This document shows, piece after piece, positions 14,633 to 24,008 of a stretch of 64,000 bases of DNA. Both the position numbers and the translations under genes were made by a program. Location: NCBI RefSeq assembly GCF_921294215.1, contig NZ_CAKLDM010000002.1, forward strand, positions 1 through 64,000, in the 5' to 3' direction. The DNA comes from Vibrio marisflavi CECT 7928. Its GTDB lineage: Bacteria > Pseudomonadota > Gammaproteobacteria > Enterobacterales > Vibrionaceae. The notes under the pieces are model-generated. The model ran no database searches. It was not told the origin of the DNA and saw only the letters and a program-made list of their open reading frames with translations. The first letter of the stretch is position 1, and each line of letters opens with the position of its first letter.

Positions 14633-14724
14633 ACACTTTGGCCTTCTATAAGCCCAGACAGATTACCCGCTTTGAAAGCTTGCCTGAAAGGCTTGCTTAA
14701 TACATTGTCTGAGTTTGCTTTCAT
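14629..14724 (-). pseudogene. kdsC: 31-codon remnant at the kdsC position
   Basis: An open frame of 31 codons starts at the last base of the kdsD stop (TAATGA) and stops inside the lptC start codon (GTATGA). KdsC, the KDO-8-phosphate phosphatase (normally about 180 residues), is encoded exactly here in E. coli and other vibrios. The peptide ends AGNLSGLIEGQSV, which resembles the E. coli KdsC C-terminus (QGKLDEAKGQSI). None of the HAD-phosphatase motifs remain. I read it as an in-frame internal deletion kept because it carries the lptC ribosome site (AGAAGG). A new short leader peptide is the alternative. Confidence 0.7.
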
Positions 14725-15689
14725 TACATTACCCCAGCTTTTAAAAGATCATGAATGCTGAGTACACCGACTAATTTGCCGTCTTCACATAGCAACAGGC
14801 CGGTGATTGCCTTGTCTTGCATCATATTTAAACCTTCAACAGCTAGCATATCAGGGCTTGCAACGGTTGGGTTTGTGGTCATAACATCTTGGATTAAAGT
14901 GGAGTGGATATCGACGCGCTTATCTAAAATGCGCCTTAAGTCGCCATCTGTAAATATACCGATGAGCTCACCTTGGCTATTAATCACAGTTGTTAAACCA
15001 AGTTTCTTCTGGCTAATTTCAAGCAGTGCTTCGCTAACTGAAGTATCTGGCGCCACAATCGGTAAATCTTTTCCGTGATGCATAATATCTGAGATTTTTA
15101 GCAATAACTTGCGCCCTAACGCGCCACCAGGGTGAGATAGAGCGAAGTCGTCTGCGGTAAAACCTCTTGCTTCTAATAGAGCGACAGCAATAGCATCGCC
15201 CATAACTAGCGTTGCAGTTGTACTGGAAGTTGGAGCAAGTCCTAGCGGACAAGCTTCTTTCGGCACTGAGATTGTCAGATTGATATTGGCCAACTTGGCC
15301 ATAGTAGACTGTGGGTTACCAGTCATACTAATGATTTTGATATTCAGGCGTTTGAGAACTGGATATAGAGAGATAATTTCTGAAGACTCGCCAGAATTTG
15401 AAATCGCTAGCACGATATCGCCAGACTCTATCATTCCTAGGTCGCCATGGGCCGCTTCACCAGGATGAACAAAAAAAGAAGAAGTGCCGGTGCTTGCAAG
15501 AGAAGCCGCTATTTTTTTGCCAATATGACCGGATTTTCCCATACCCATCACCACGACCTTACCACTCGAGTTGGAGTAGATCATTTGACAGGCTTTTTCG
15601 AAGCTTTCATCAAAATATTGATCGAGCTGCTGTAGAGCTTGTATTTCAGTATCGAGCACTTGAAGTGCAACGCTTCGATAATCGAACAT
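14724..15689 (-). CDS. kdsD: D-arabinose 5-phosphate isomerase KdsD
   Basis: A 321-residue enzyme converting ribulose 5-phosphate to arabinose 5-phosphate, the first committed step to KDO for the LPS core. An N-terminal SIS sugar-isomerase domain (about 35-185; GMGKSGHIGKKIA and SNSGESSEI) is followed by two CBS domains (about 205-321). It is full length. The expected next gene, kdsC, is reduced to a remnant, so the later KDO-8-phosphate dephosphorylation must come from another locus. Confidence 0.95.
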   Translation of the reverse strand: MFDYRSVALQVLDTEIQALQQLDQYFDESFEKACQMIYSNSSGKVVVMGMGKSGHIGKKIAASLASTGTSSFFVHPGEAAHGDLGMIESGDIVLAISNSGESSEIISLYPVLKRLNIKIISMTGNPQSTMAKLANINLTISVPKEACPLGLAPTSSTTATLVMGDAIAVALLEARGFTADDFALSHPGGALGRKLLLKISDIMHHGKDLPIVAPDTSVSEALLEISQKKLGLTTVINSQGELIGIFTDGDLRRILDKRVDIHSTLIQDVMTTNPTVASPDMLAVEGLNMMQDKAITGLLLCEDGKLVGVLSIHDLLKAGVM

Positions 15690-15713
15690 GTTTGTTTCCT
15701 AGTTTTCAGCAGC

Positions 15714-16679
15714 TTATGAAGAAATGTTCATTAATAAATAAGTTTGGTACACGATAAAACATATTAATAATATAGCGCCCTCAATACGATTTATAATGCG
15801 CGTTTTACCCAAGGCCATGATAACTAACAGTAGGGAGACGCCTAACATCACCCAGTAATCACGGTGCATGACGTGTTCATTTAAAATCGAAGGATGAATT
15901 ATGCCCGGAATTCCCATTACTGCAAGAATGTTAAACACATTCGAGCCAATAATATTACCCACGGCCATATCATCTTCGCCCTTTAAAACACCGACTATAG
16001 TGGCTGCAAGCTCGGGTAAGCTGGTGCCGACTGCAATAATAGTCAGGCCAATCACCAAGTCACTCATGCCAAAGTAGTGGGCAATTTTTACAGAGCTGTT
16101 GACCAGAACGTCAGCTGAAATAGGCAGTATAATCAACCCAACTACAATCCAAAATGCAGAAGTTTTATTACTAACGCCTGTTGGAATTTCCGATTCTTGC
16201 TCTTCGAGAAGTGGGTCGCCTTTGCCTTTTTCCTTTCGGCTAATCTGAAGCATTGCAATGATGAATGCAGCAAACAGTACGAACAACAATACACCTTCAT
16301 AAAATGCTAAGTGGCTATCCCACAATATTGCCCCCGCTAATAAAGTGACACCAATCATCAAAGGAAGTTCTCGACGAAGAACGTTTGAGCTTATCGAGAG
16401 CGGTTTGATTATTGCGGTAAGGCCTAAAATTAGCGCGATATTGGTGATATTCGAGCCGATGACATTTCCTACAGCAGTATCGGTTTTACCGGCAAGAGCT
16501 GCCGTTGCGGATACTACCATTTCGGGTGCTGACGAACCCATTGCGAGTATTGTCATACCTATCACTAGTGGTGATATACCTAAATTTTTTGCGAGGGCTG
16601 CAGACCCAAAAACTAACCTATCGGCGCTCCATACCAAAAACACTAAGCCGATGATCAAAAACGTTACCGCTTCGAACAT
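15714..16679 (-). CDS. yrbG: calcium/sodium antiporter (YrbG family)
   Basis: A 321-residue inner-membrane cation exchanger of the CaCA family. It holds two inverted repeats, each with the alpha motif (GSSAPEMVVS near 49-58 and GTSLPELAAT near 218-227) and GNVIGSN/GNIIGSN sequences that line the ion path. About ten membrane segments are visible. It starts the minus-strand block (yrbG-kdsD-lptCAB-rpoN) and is divergent from the mla operon. The transported ion is inferred from the family. Confidence 0.92.
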   Translation of the reverse strand: MFEAVTFLIIGLVFLVWSADRLVFGSAALAKNLGISPLVIGMTILAMGSSAPEMVVSATAALAGKTDTAVGNVIGSNITNIALILGLTAIIKPLSISSNVLRRELPLMIGVTLLAGAILWDSHLAFYEGVLLFVLFAAFIIAMLQISRKEKGKGDPLLEEQESEIPTGVSNKTSAFWIVVGLIILPISADVLVNSSVKIAHYFGMSDLVIGLTIIAVGTSLPELAATIVGVLKGEDDMAVGNIIGSNVFNILAVMGIPGIIHPSILNEHVMHRDYWVMLGVSLLLVIMALGKTRIINRIEGAILLICFIVYQTYLLMNISS

Positions 16680-16929
16680 GAAGATCCCTAATTTTCACAA
16701 TATCGAGTAAATTGACCGCCAATTTTGACGTGTTAACTGCTAAATGTGAAGCTCGACTTCAAATAAATCCTTCCGATAGCGCAAAATTTACAGGTATGAG
16801 GTAGCAATAGATTGGATATTCGGTAAACCTGACTTAGATTTAATTGAACAGTGCTTTTAATTCACATCTATTGTGCTTATGATTGCCGAGTCTTACGCAT
16901 AGTAAATGTAGGGGGCGTGTAAAGTCACT

Positions 16930-17724
16930 ATGTCAACTGAAGATTTAGTCACGATAAATAACCTAAGCTTTTCCCGAGCGGAGCGCAAGATATTCGATGA
17001 TATCAGCCTACAAGTTCCCAAAGGAAAGATCACCGCTATCATGGGGCCATCTGGTATTGGGAAAACAACCCTACTAAGGTTAGTTGGAGGCCAGCTCCTT
17101 CCTGATAGTGGAGAGGTTATTTTTGATGGCGATAATATACCGACATTGAGTCGAAAAAAGTTATATCAAGCTCGCAAAAAAATGAGCATGTTGTTCCAAT
17201 CTGGCGCACTTTTCACTGACCTAACGGTTTACGATAACGTTGCTTATCCACTTCGCGAGCATACTGCTTTAGATGAAACAACCATTCGTACGTTAGTGCT
17301 ACTTAAACTAGAAGCTGTTGGGTTGCGGGGCGCAGCGAACCTTATGCCTAGTGAGCTATCAGGTGGAATGGCACGAAGAGCTGCTCTTGCAAGGGCAATT
17401 GCTCTCGACCCAGAGCTGATAATGTATGACGAACCATTTGTTGGGCAAGATCCTATCACTATGGGGGTTTTGGTTGAGTTAATCCGAAACTTAAATCAAG
17501 CCCTTGGCGTTACTTCTATCGTGGTTTCGCATGATGTGCCAGAAGTAATGAGCATCGCTGATTGGGTCTATTTGCTTGCAGATGGCAAGATTATCGCTAG
17601 CGGTACGCCTGAAGAGCTTGAAAATAATCAGGATCCTAGAGTTAAACAGTTTTTGTTAGGTGAAGCTGATGGCCCAGTGCCGTTCCGTTTCCCTGCAAAA
17701 TCATTAGAAAAGGACTTGTTCTAA
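16930..17724 (+). CDS. mlaF: phospholipid transport ABC ATPase MlaF
   Basis: A 264-residue ATPase of the Mla system, which moves phospholipids between inner and outer membrane and keeps outer-membrane asymmetry. Walker A is GPSGIGKTT (39-47), the signature is LSGGMARR, and Walker B is LIMYDEPFVG. It is the first gene of mlaFEDCB, and its stop codon abuts the mlaE start (17725). Confidence 0.95.
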   Translation: MSTEDLVTINNLSFSRAERKIFDDISLQVPKGKITAIMGPSGIGKTTLLRLVGGQLLPDSGEVIFDGDNIPTLSRKKLYQARKKMSMLFQSGALFTDLTVYDNVAYPLREHTALDETTIRTLVLLKLEAVGLRGAANLMPSELSGGMARRAALARAIALDPELIMYDEPFVGQDPITMGVLVELIRNLNQALGVTSIVVSHDVPEVMSIADWVYLLADGKIIASGTPEELENNQDPRVKQFLLGEADGPVPFRFPAKSLEKDLF

Positions 17725-18516
17725 ATGCTGAACAAACTAACCATGTTTACAGCGTCGTTGGGCCGAAAAGCGTTGGGCACATGCGAATCATATGGCAGAG
17801 CTACTATGATGCTGTTGGGGGCGATTCTCACTAGGCCGCGTCCTATAAAAAACTTTCCTCTACTTACCAAGCAGCTATATAGCGTCGGTGTTCAATCTCT
17901 CGCAATTATCGTTGTCTCTGGTTTGTTCATCGGTATGGTCTTGAGTTTACAGGGCTACATTGTGCTGGTGGATTACAGTGCAGAAGGAAACCTAGGTCAA
18001 ATGGTCGCGTTATCTCTTTTAAGGGAGTTAGGTCCTGTAGTGACGGCTTTGCTTTTTGCCGGTCGAGCTGGCTCAGCATTAACTGCTGAAATTGGCTTGA
18101 TGAAAGCGACAGAACAACTTTCTAGCCTAGAGATGATGGCCGTTGATCCTTTGAAGCGAATTGTTGCTCCTAGACTTTGGGCAGGTCTTATTTCAATGCC
18201 TCTTCTTGCCATGATTTTTATCGCGGTAGGGATATGGGGAGGCCAAATAGTTGGTGTTGATTGGAAAGGGATCGACCCAGGAACATTTTGGTCCACCATG
18301 CAAGACTCAGTGCGCCTTGGCTATGATATCGGAAACAGCTTAATCAAGTGCATTGTGTTTGCTTTCACTGTCACTTGGATCGCTTTATATAATGGCTACG
18401 ATGCAATTCCAACTTCTGAAGGAATCAGTCGAGCAACAACTCGCACCGTGGTGCACTCCTCTCTAGCAGTATTAGCGCTAGACTTTGTACTAACAGCTTT
18501 GATGTTTGGGAATTAA
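17725..18516 (+). CDS. mlaE: phospholipid transport permease MlaE
   Basis: A 263-residue inner-membrane permease of the MlaE family with several hydrophobic segments. It carries the family segment around [20 protein letters not shown] followed by a motif near LEMMAVDP. It pairs with MlaF and MlaD. It follows mlaF without a gap, and mlaD starts 2 bases after it. Confidence 0.95.
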   Translation: MLNKLTMFTASLGRKALGTCESYGRATMMLLGAILTRPRPIKNFPLLTKQLYSVGVQSLAIIVVSGLFIGMVLSLQGYIVLVDYSAEGNLGQMVALSLLRELGPVVTALLFAGRAGSALTAEIGLMKATEQLSSLEMMAVDPLKRIVAPRLWAGLISMPLLAMIFIAVGIWGGQIVGVDWKGIDPGTFWSTMQDSVRLGYDIGNSLIKCIVFAFTVTWIALYNGYDAIPTSEGISRATTRTVVHSSLAVLALDFVLTALMFGN

Positions 18517-18518
18517 AC

Positions 18519-19007
18519 ATGCAACAAACACGTAAAACAGAATTATTTGTCGGCATCTTTGTACTTGCTGGTATTTGCGCAATTCTTGTCATGATTTTTC
18601 AAGTCGCTGACGTCAAGAGCTTTGGCTCAAGTGATACTTACACTTTGAATGCCGAGTTTGACAATATTGGAAGTTTGAAGGTTCGAGCGCCAGTAAAAGT
18701 TGGTGGTGTCGTTATTGGACGAGTTTCTAGTATTACATTGGATCCCAAAACGCTTTTACCGTTGGTGAAAATGTCAATTAATAGCAAGTATAACCAGTTC
18801 CCAGAAACTTCAAGTTTGCAGATATTGACGTCTGGGTTGATCGGAGAGCAATACGTTAGCCTTATTCCCGGCTTTATTACTCCAGATGACAACACGATGC
18901 TGAAAAATGGCGACACGGTAGAAGACACCAAGTCAGCTATGATTTTAGAAGATTTAATTGGCCAGTTCCTGTACAACGCAGGCGGCTCAGATTCAAAGGG
19001 TAAATAG
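18519..19007 (+). CDS. mlaD: MCE-domain phospholipid carrier MlaD
   Basis: A 162-residue membrane-anchored periplasmic protein. It has one N-terminal membrane helix (about 9-28) and an MCE/MlaD domain (about 38-118, with the VRAPVKVGGVVIGRV segment). It forms the hexameric ring that accepts lipids from MlaC. The length is typical. Confidence 0.95.
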   Translation: MQQTRKTELFVGIFVLAGICAILVMIFQVADVKSFGSSDTYTLNAEFDNIGSLKVRAPVKVGGVVIGRVSSITLDPKTLLPLVKMSINSKYNQFPETSSLQILTSGLIGEQYVSLIPGFITPDDNTMLKNGDTVEDTKSAMILEDLIGQFLYNAGGSDSKGK

Positions 19008-19011
19008 TTTG

Positions 19012-19680
19012 ATGAACTCACTTAAGAAAATTTTTGTTGCAGCACTAGTTATGATGGTATCCGTATCATCATTTGCTGATACGACGACCTCAACACAAAA
19101 GATTGACCAAACTCAGCCTTATGTGATGATGAAAGAAGTGGCGAATCAAACTTTCTCCCGTTTAAAGAAAGAGCAAAAAGCTATTCACGAAAACCCTCAG
19201 CTATTGAAAGTGATCGTTGAACAAGAGCTTATGCCTTACGTCAATTCAACTTATGCTGCGCTTAAATTGCTTGGGCCAAACTTACGTGGTGCTAAGAGAA
19301 GTGATGTCGAGGCTTTCATTAAAGCGTTCCACAACTACTTAGTGAGCTCATATGCGCAAGTGCTGACTCAATATACCAATCAAACTGTAGAGTTTGGGCC
19401 AAAACCTCGTATGGACGAAAACCGTCGAATCGTCAGTGTAAAGGTCAATATTATTGATACACCTCGCCCAAACATTCAGCTTGAATTTAAGCTGATAAAA
19501 GATAGAAAAACTGGCCAGTGGTCTGCATTTGATATGATTGCAGAAGGCGTCAGCTTGCTCTCAAGTAAGCAATCGGAGTGGAGTGGAGAGATCCGACAGC
19601 AAGGTATTCTAGAAGTAGCACAAAGACTGCAAAAATTAGCGGATAAACCTATTCAGTTTCAGTCAGCGAGTAAAAAATAA
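19012..19680 (+). CDS. mlaC: periplasmic phospholipid-binding protein MlaC
   Basis: A 222-residue Tol-Tol-Ttg2 family protein. It has a signal peptide of about 22 residues (MNSLKKIFVAALVMMVSVSS) followed by the lipid-binding domain. It shuttles phospholipids across the periplasm between MlaA in the outer membrane and MlaFEDB. I chose the ATG at 19012, four bases after the mlaD stop, because it begins the signal peptide; an in-frame start further upstream lies inside mlaD. Its stop overlaps the mlaB start (TAATG). Confidence 0.94.
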   Translation: MNSLKKIFVAALVMMVSVSSFADTTTSTQKIDQTQPYVMMKEVANQTFSRLKKEQKAIHENPQLLKVIVEQELMPYVNSTYAALKLLGPNLRGAKRSDVEAFIKAFHNYLVSSYAQVLTQYTNQTVEFGPKPRMDENRRIVSVKVNIIDTPRPNIQLEFKLIKDRKTGQWSAFDMIAEGVSLLSSKQSEWSGEIRQQGILEVAQRLQKLADKPIQFQSASKK

Positions 19681-19988
19681 TGTCTCATCCGCAATGGAAA
19701 CAAGACAGTGACAATAAGGTAAAGCTAACGGGCTCCCTTGATAGAGAGTCAGTGCCAAGCCTATGGCAATTTGCTAAAGCGTGGACACCATCGTCTAACC
19801 GAGTTGAAGTTGAGCTCAATGAAGTGAATAGGGTGGATTCGGCGGGCATGGCTATGCTCATTCAACTAGTAAAGCATGCAAAAAAGCAAAATTGTCATAT
19901 AATGCTCAGTTTCGTGCCAGAGCAACTGATCACTTTGTTTAAACTGAGCAATGTGCAAGCGCTTATGGCTGAGCACATTCAGAATTAA
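19680..19988 (+). CDS. mlaB: STAS-domain protein MlaB
   Basis: A 102-residue cytoplasmic STAS-domain subunit that stabilises MlaF in the MlaFEDB complex. The conserved segment VDSAGMAMLIQL (about 53-64) carries the STAS core. It overlaps the mlaC stop by one base, which implies coupled translation. Confidence 0.93.
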   Translation: MSHPQWKQDSDNKVKLTGSLDRESVPSLWQFAKAWTPSSNRVEVELNEVNRVDSAGMAMLIQLVKHAKKQNCHIMLSFVPEQLITLFKLSNVQALMAEHIQN

Positions 19989-20002
19989 TTTAGGGTAAGA
20001 CT

Positions 20003-20257
20003 GTGGACAGCACACAAGTAGAAAAAATTTTAAACGATGCGCTAAAACTCGAAGAGCTGCACGTTAAAGGCGAGGGGAGCCACTATGAAGTGGTAGCAGT
20101 TGACGCTTGTTTTGAAGGCATGAGTCGAGTTAAAAAACAGCAGAAAATCTATGCTCCTTTGATGGAGTATATCCAAAGAAACGACATTCATGCAGTTTCG
20201 ATAAAAGCCTTTACTCCAGAAGAGTGGGCAAGAGATAAAAAGTTAATGTCGCTATAA
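20003..20257 (+). CDS. ibaG: BolA-family protein IbaG
   Basis: An 84-residue BolA-like protein (also called YrbA), a partner of monothiol glutaredoxin in iron-sulfur handling and acid response. The start is GTG at 20003, 14 bases after mlaB, with AGGGTAAG just upstream. It is placed between mlaB and murA as in E. coli. Confidence 0.92.
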   Translation: MDSTQVEKILNDALKLEELHVKGEGSHYEVVAVDACFEGMSRVKKQQKIYAPLMEYIQRNDIHAVSIKAFTPEEWARDKKLMSL

Positions 20258-21526
<1,269 letters not shown>

Positions 21527-21625
21527 ATTGGCCTCTAATAGTCCAAATTATACTTGATTGAATAATTGGAAGAGGTTAGCTTTCTTATCCAAGCTGCGAT
21601 TAAGTAAGCTCTAATAATTGATTGT

Positions 21626-21654
21626 GAGCCGAAACTAGGGTTTCGGCTCTTTTT
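21626..21654 (+). terminator. terminator of the mla-ibaG-murA operon
   Basis: A 10-bp stem GAGCCGAAAC / GTTTCGGCTC with a TAGG loop, then five T. It separates murA from plsC, which therefore probably has its own promoter or depends on readthrough. Confidence 0.9.
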
Positions 21655-21678
21655 ATTGTGTTCCTTTGGAGAACGAAA

Positions 21679-22407
21679 ATGATTGCATTATTTCGTGTCC
21701 TTGTGACAGTAATTTTTGCTGTTTTTATGTTTGTTTTTGGTTGTGGTTACTGTTTACTAAGCCCAAGAAACCCAAAACATGTTTTTACGTTTGGCCGCTT
21801 GTTTGCCAAGATGTCCAGAGTGTATGGAATCAAACTAGAGCTGCGCACTCCGGACGACTACTACAATCGTGGCCAGAGCATCTATGTAGCCAACCACCAA
21901 AGTAACTGGGATATGTTTACGGTTTCGTCAGCTGTTGCACCTAATGCCGTCACCGTTGGTAAGAAAAGCTTGGCGTTTATGCCGCTATTTGGCCAGCTCT
22001 ACTGGATAACAGGTAATATTCTGATTGATAGAAAAAACCTAGCCAAAGCAATGGATACGATAGGGCAAGTGGTTGATACAATGAAGAAAACCAATGTGTC
22101 TGTTTGGATGTTCCCAGAGGGGACCCGCTCACGTGGGCGCGGACTGCTACCATTTAAGACAGGAGCCTTCCATGCAGCCATTGGAGCTGAGGTTCCAGTT
22201 ACTCCTATCGTCTGTAGCTCGACCAAAAACCTTAAGCTGAATAAGTGGAATAATGGACACGTGATTGTGGAAATACTTCCTCAAATCAGTACGGAAGGCA
22301 TCGATAAATCCGGTGTTCGTAAGCTAACTAATGCATGCCGAGCCCAGATGAAAGAAAAGCTCGAAGAGCTAGACAAAGAGGTTGCAGAGCGTAATAACGC
22401 AAAGTAA
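21679..22407 (+). CDS. plsC: 1-acyl-sn-glycerol-3-phosphate acyltransferase
   Basis: A 242-residue membrane acyltransferase making phosphatidic acid from lysophosphatidic acid. It has an N-terminal membrane segment (about 5-27), the catalytic NHQSNWD box (H73, D78) and the FPEGTRSRG substrate motif. The ATG at 21679 was chosen for its GGAG site 7 bases upstream; an in-frame ATG at 21658 lies at the edge of the murA terminator. A terminator follows at 22432. Confidence 0.94.
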   Translation: MIALFRVLVTVIFAVFMFVFGCGYCLLSPRNPKHVFTFGRLFAKMSRVYGIKLELRTPDDYYNRGQSIYVANHQSNWDMFTVSSAVAPNAVTVGKKSLAFMPLFGQLYWITGNILIDRKNLAKAMDTIGQVVDTMKKTNVSVWMFPEGTRSRGRGLLPFKTGAFHAAIGAEVPVTPIVCSSTKNLKLNKWNNGHVIVEILPQISTEGIDKSGVRKLTNACRAQMKEKLEELDKEVAERNNAK

Positions 22408-22431
22408 TGCAAAGCCTTACCTGAAGACAAA

Positions 22432-22462
22432 AAGCCAGCTAGTGTAACTAGCTGGCTTTTTT
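22432..22462 (+). terminator. plsC intrinsic terminator
   Basis: A 12-bp stem AAGCCAGCTAGT / ACTAGCTGGCTT with a short loop, then a T-run, 24 bases after the plsC stop. Confidence 0.9.
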
Positions 22463-22645
22463 AATGTCTATTGTACTTCCTTCTTGCCTAAGGGCGGCAT
22501 GGCGTATGAAGCGAAGTAGAGCGCTGAAAAGGTATGATGCCAGTAGTTAAACGCTTAGAGAGCTTTTGGCGAGTATTGAGTGCAGAACACAGACTTAGTA
22601 ATAATTGGCTAATCTAGCTAACATGAGAGTTTTAGGCGCTAGAAC

Positions 22646-22675
22646 GAAAAAAGCCGCAGTTTTCACTGCGGCTTT
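22646..22675 (-). terminator. terminator of tRNA cluster 1
   Basis: An 11-bp stem AAAGCCGCAGT / ACTGCGGCTTT with a GAAA/TTTC loop and a T-run on the minus strand, directly after the last tRNA-Asn of the cluster. An almost identical terminator ends cluster 2 at 23496. Confidence 0.9.
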
Positions 22676-22683
22676 CTCTAATA

Positions 22684-22759
22684 TGGCTCCCCCTGCGGGA
22701 CTCGAACCTGCGACATACGGATTAACAGTCCGCCGTTCTACCAACTGAACTAAGGGGGA
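22684..22759 (-). tRNA. tRNA-Asn(GTT), copy 1
   Basis: A 76-base minus-strand cloverleaf with encoded CCA, acceptor TCCCCCT/AGGGGGA and anticodon loop CTGTTAA. It is identical to the copies at 22893 and 23532. Confidence 0.97.
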
Positions 22760-22795
22760 ATTGTTCTTTCAAACAGTCTACTTAAAAGTAGAAAA

Positions 22796-22871
<76 letters not shown>

Positions 22872-22892
22872 ACATTTGCCTTATGGCTAAAA

Positions 22893-22968
22893 TGGCTCCC
22901 CCTGCGGGACTCGAACCTGCGACATACGGATTAACAGTCCGCCGTTCTACCAACTGAACTAAGGGGGA
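22893..22968 (-). tRNA. tRNA-Asn(GTT), copy 2
   Basis: A duplicate of the tRNA-Asn at 22684. The spacer that follows (TTGTTCTTTCAAACAGTCTA) is also duplicated, so the Asn-Thr pair was copied as a unit. Confidence 0.97.
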
Positions 22969-23005
22969 ATTGTTCTTTCAAACAGTCTACTTAAAAAGTA
23001 GAAAA

Positions 23006-23081
<76 letters not shown>

Positions 23082-23125
23082 ACACTTTATTTCTTTTCAA
23101 TGCTTTCAGCACTGAAATTAAATAG

Positions 23126-23201
23126 TGGTGCCCGGAGGCGGAATCGAACCACCGACACGAGGATTTTCAATCCTCTGCTCTACCGACTGAGCTATCCGGG
23201 C
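23126..23201 (-). tRNA. tRNA-Phe(GAA), copy 1
   Basis: A 76-base minus-strand cloverleaf with encoded CCA, acceptor GCCCGGA/TCCGGGC and anticodon GAA. It is the first gene of cluster 1, whose order is Phe-Thr-Asn-Thr-Asn, and is preceded by the promoter at 23212-23240. Confidence 0.97.
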
Positions 23202-23211
23202 GACGGGGTGT

Positions 23212-23240
23212 ATTAAACGGTTTTTCGTGGTGTAGGTCAA
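23212..23240 (-). promoter_or_regulatory. promoter of tRNA cluster 1
   Basis: On the minus strand: TTGACC, 17 bases, TTTAAT, then a GC-rich discriminator (ACACCCCGTC) and the tRNA-Phe. The same layout occurs at cluster 2 (23917-23945). Confidence 0.75.
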
Positions 23241-23495
23241 CATCAAATTGCAAAAAAAGTATCGTTTGTTGCTTTTATGTACTTAGTACAGTGTTTTTGT
23301 CTATTTTGTTCCCTAACACTATAGATAAATGGCGATAAAACATACGTAAACAGTAGCTAATGAATTTGTGTTTTAGCAGGGGGTATTCGGAGAGGTATAC
23401 TATGCTAGTCAAGATGAGTTAAGTCGAGAGTCAGATCTAGCGTTCTTCGAAGCGGAAAATCAACCAGTGCTCACGTGATAGCTAAACTAGAAACG
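23241..23495. other. gene-free spacer between the two tRNA clusters
   Basis: About 255 bases between the cluster 1 promoter and the cluster 2 terminator. I see no open frame with a ribosome site, no tRNA relic and no strong hairpin. Confidence 0.5.
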
Positions 23496-23525
23496 AAAAA
23501 GCCGCAGTTTTCACTGCGGCTTTTT
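23496..23525 (-). terminator. terminator of tRNA cluster 2
   Basis: A 13-bp stem around GCCGCAGT / ACTGCGGC with a T-run on the minus strand, nearly the same as the cluster 1 terminator. Confidence 0.9.
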
Positions 23526-23531
23526 CTAATA

Positions 23532-23607
23532 TGGCTCCCCCTGCGGGACTCGAACCTGCGACATACGGATTAACAGTCCGCCGTTCTACCAACTGAACTA
23601 AGGGGGA
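23532..23607 (-). tRNA. tRNA-Asn(GTT), copy 3
   Basis: A 76-base tRNA identical to the Asn copies of cluster 1, and the last gene of cluster 2. Confidence 0.97.
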
Positions 23608-23612
23608 ATAGA

Positions 23613-23688
23613 TGGTGCCTCGAGGCGGAATCGAACCACCGACACGAGGATTTTCAATCCTCTGCTCTACCGACTGAGCTATCGAGGC
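23613..23688 (-). tRNA. tRNA-Phe(GAA), variant acceptor stem
   Basis: A 76-base tRNA-Phe that matches its neighbours except in the acceptor stem: GCCTCGA/TCGAGGC instead of GCCCGGA/TCCGGGC. Both changed positions keep pairing (4-69 becomes T-A, 5-68 becomes C-G). It lies between Thr and Asn in cluster 2, 5 bases from the tRNA-Asn. Confidence 0.95.
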
Positions 23689-23694
23689 AAAAAA

Positions 23695-23770
<76 letters not shown>

Positions 23771-23829
23771 ACACTTTATTTTTTGCACTAGCGCTGAATC
23801 AATAATGATTAAGCGATAACACCAAATTG

Positions 23830-23905
23830 TGGTGCCCGGAGGCGGAATCGAACCACCGACACGAGGATTTTCAATCCTCTGCTCTACCGACTGAGCTATC
23901 CGGGC
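23830..23905 (-). tRNA. tRNA-Phe(GAA), copy 3
   Basis: A 76-base tRNA identical to the tRNA-Phe at 23126. It is the first gene of cluster 2, whose order is Phe-Thr-Phe-Asn. Confidence 0.97.
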
Positions 23906-23916
23906 AACGGAGCGCT

Positions 23917-23945
23917 ATTAAACGGATTTTCGGCTCTCACGTCAA
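23917..23945 (-). promoter_or_regulatory. promoter of tRNA cluster 2
   Basis: On the minus strand: TTGACG, 17 bases, TTTAAT, then a GC-rich discriminator (AGCGCTCCG) before tRNA-Phe. It parallels the cluster 1 promoter, including the sequence CCGTTTAATA. Confidence 0.75.
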
Positions 23946-24008
23946 CTTGTTTTTTGAAAAAACATCGAAATGTTGTTTGAGTGGCGATAATTTAGACAGA
24001 AATGAGAG

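Noticed and set aside
15398..15757. 119-codon plus-strand frame opposite kdsD
   Set aside because: Antisense to a well-supported gene; composition follows kdsD codons; no independent support.
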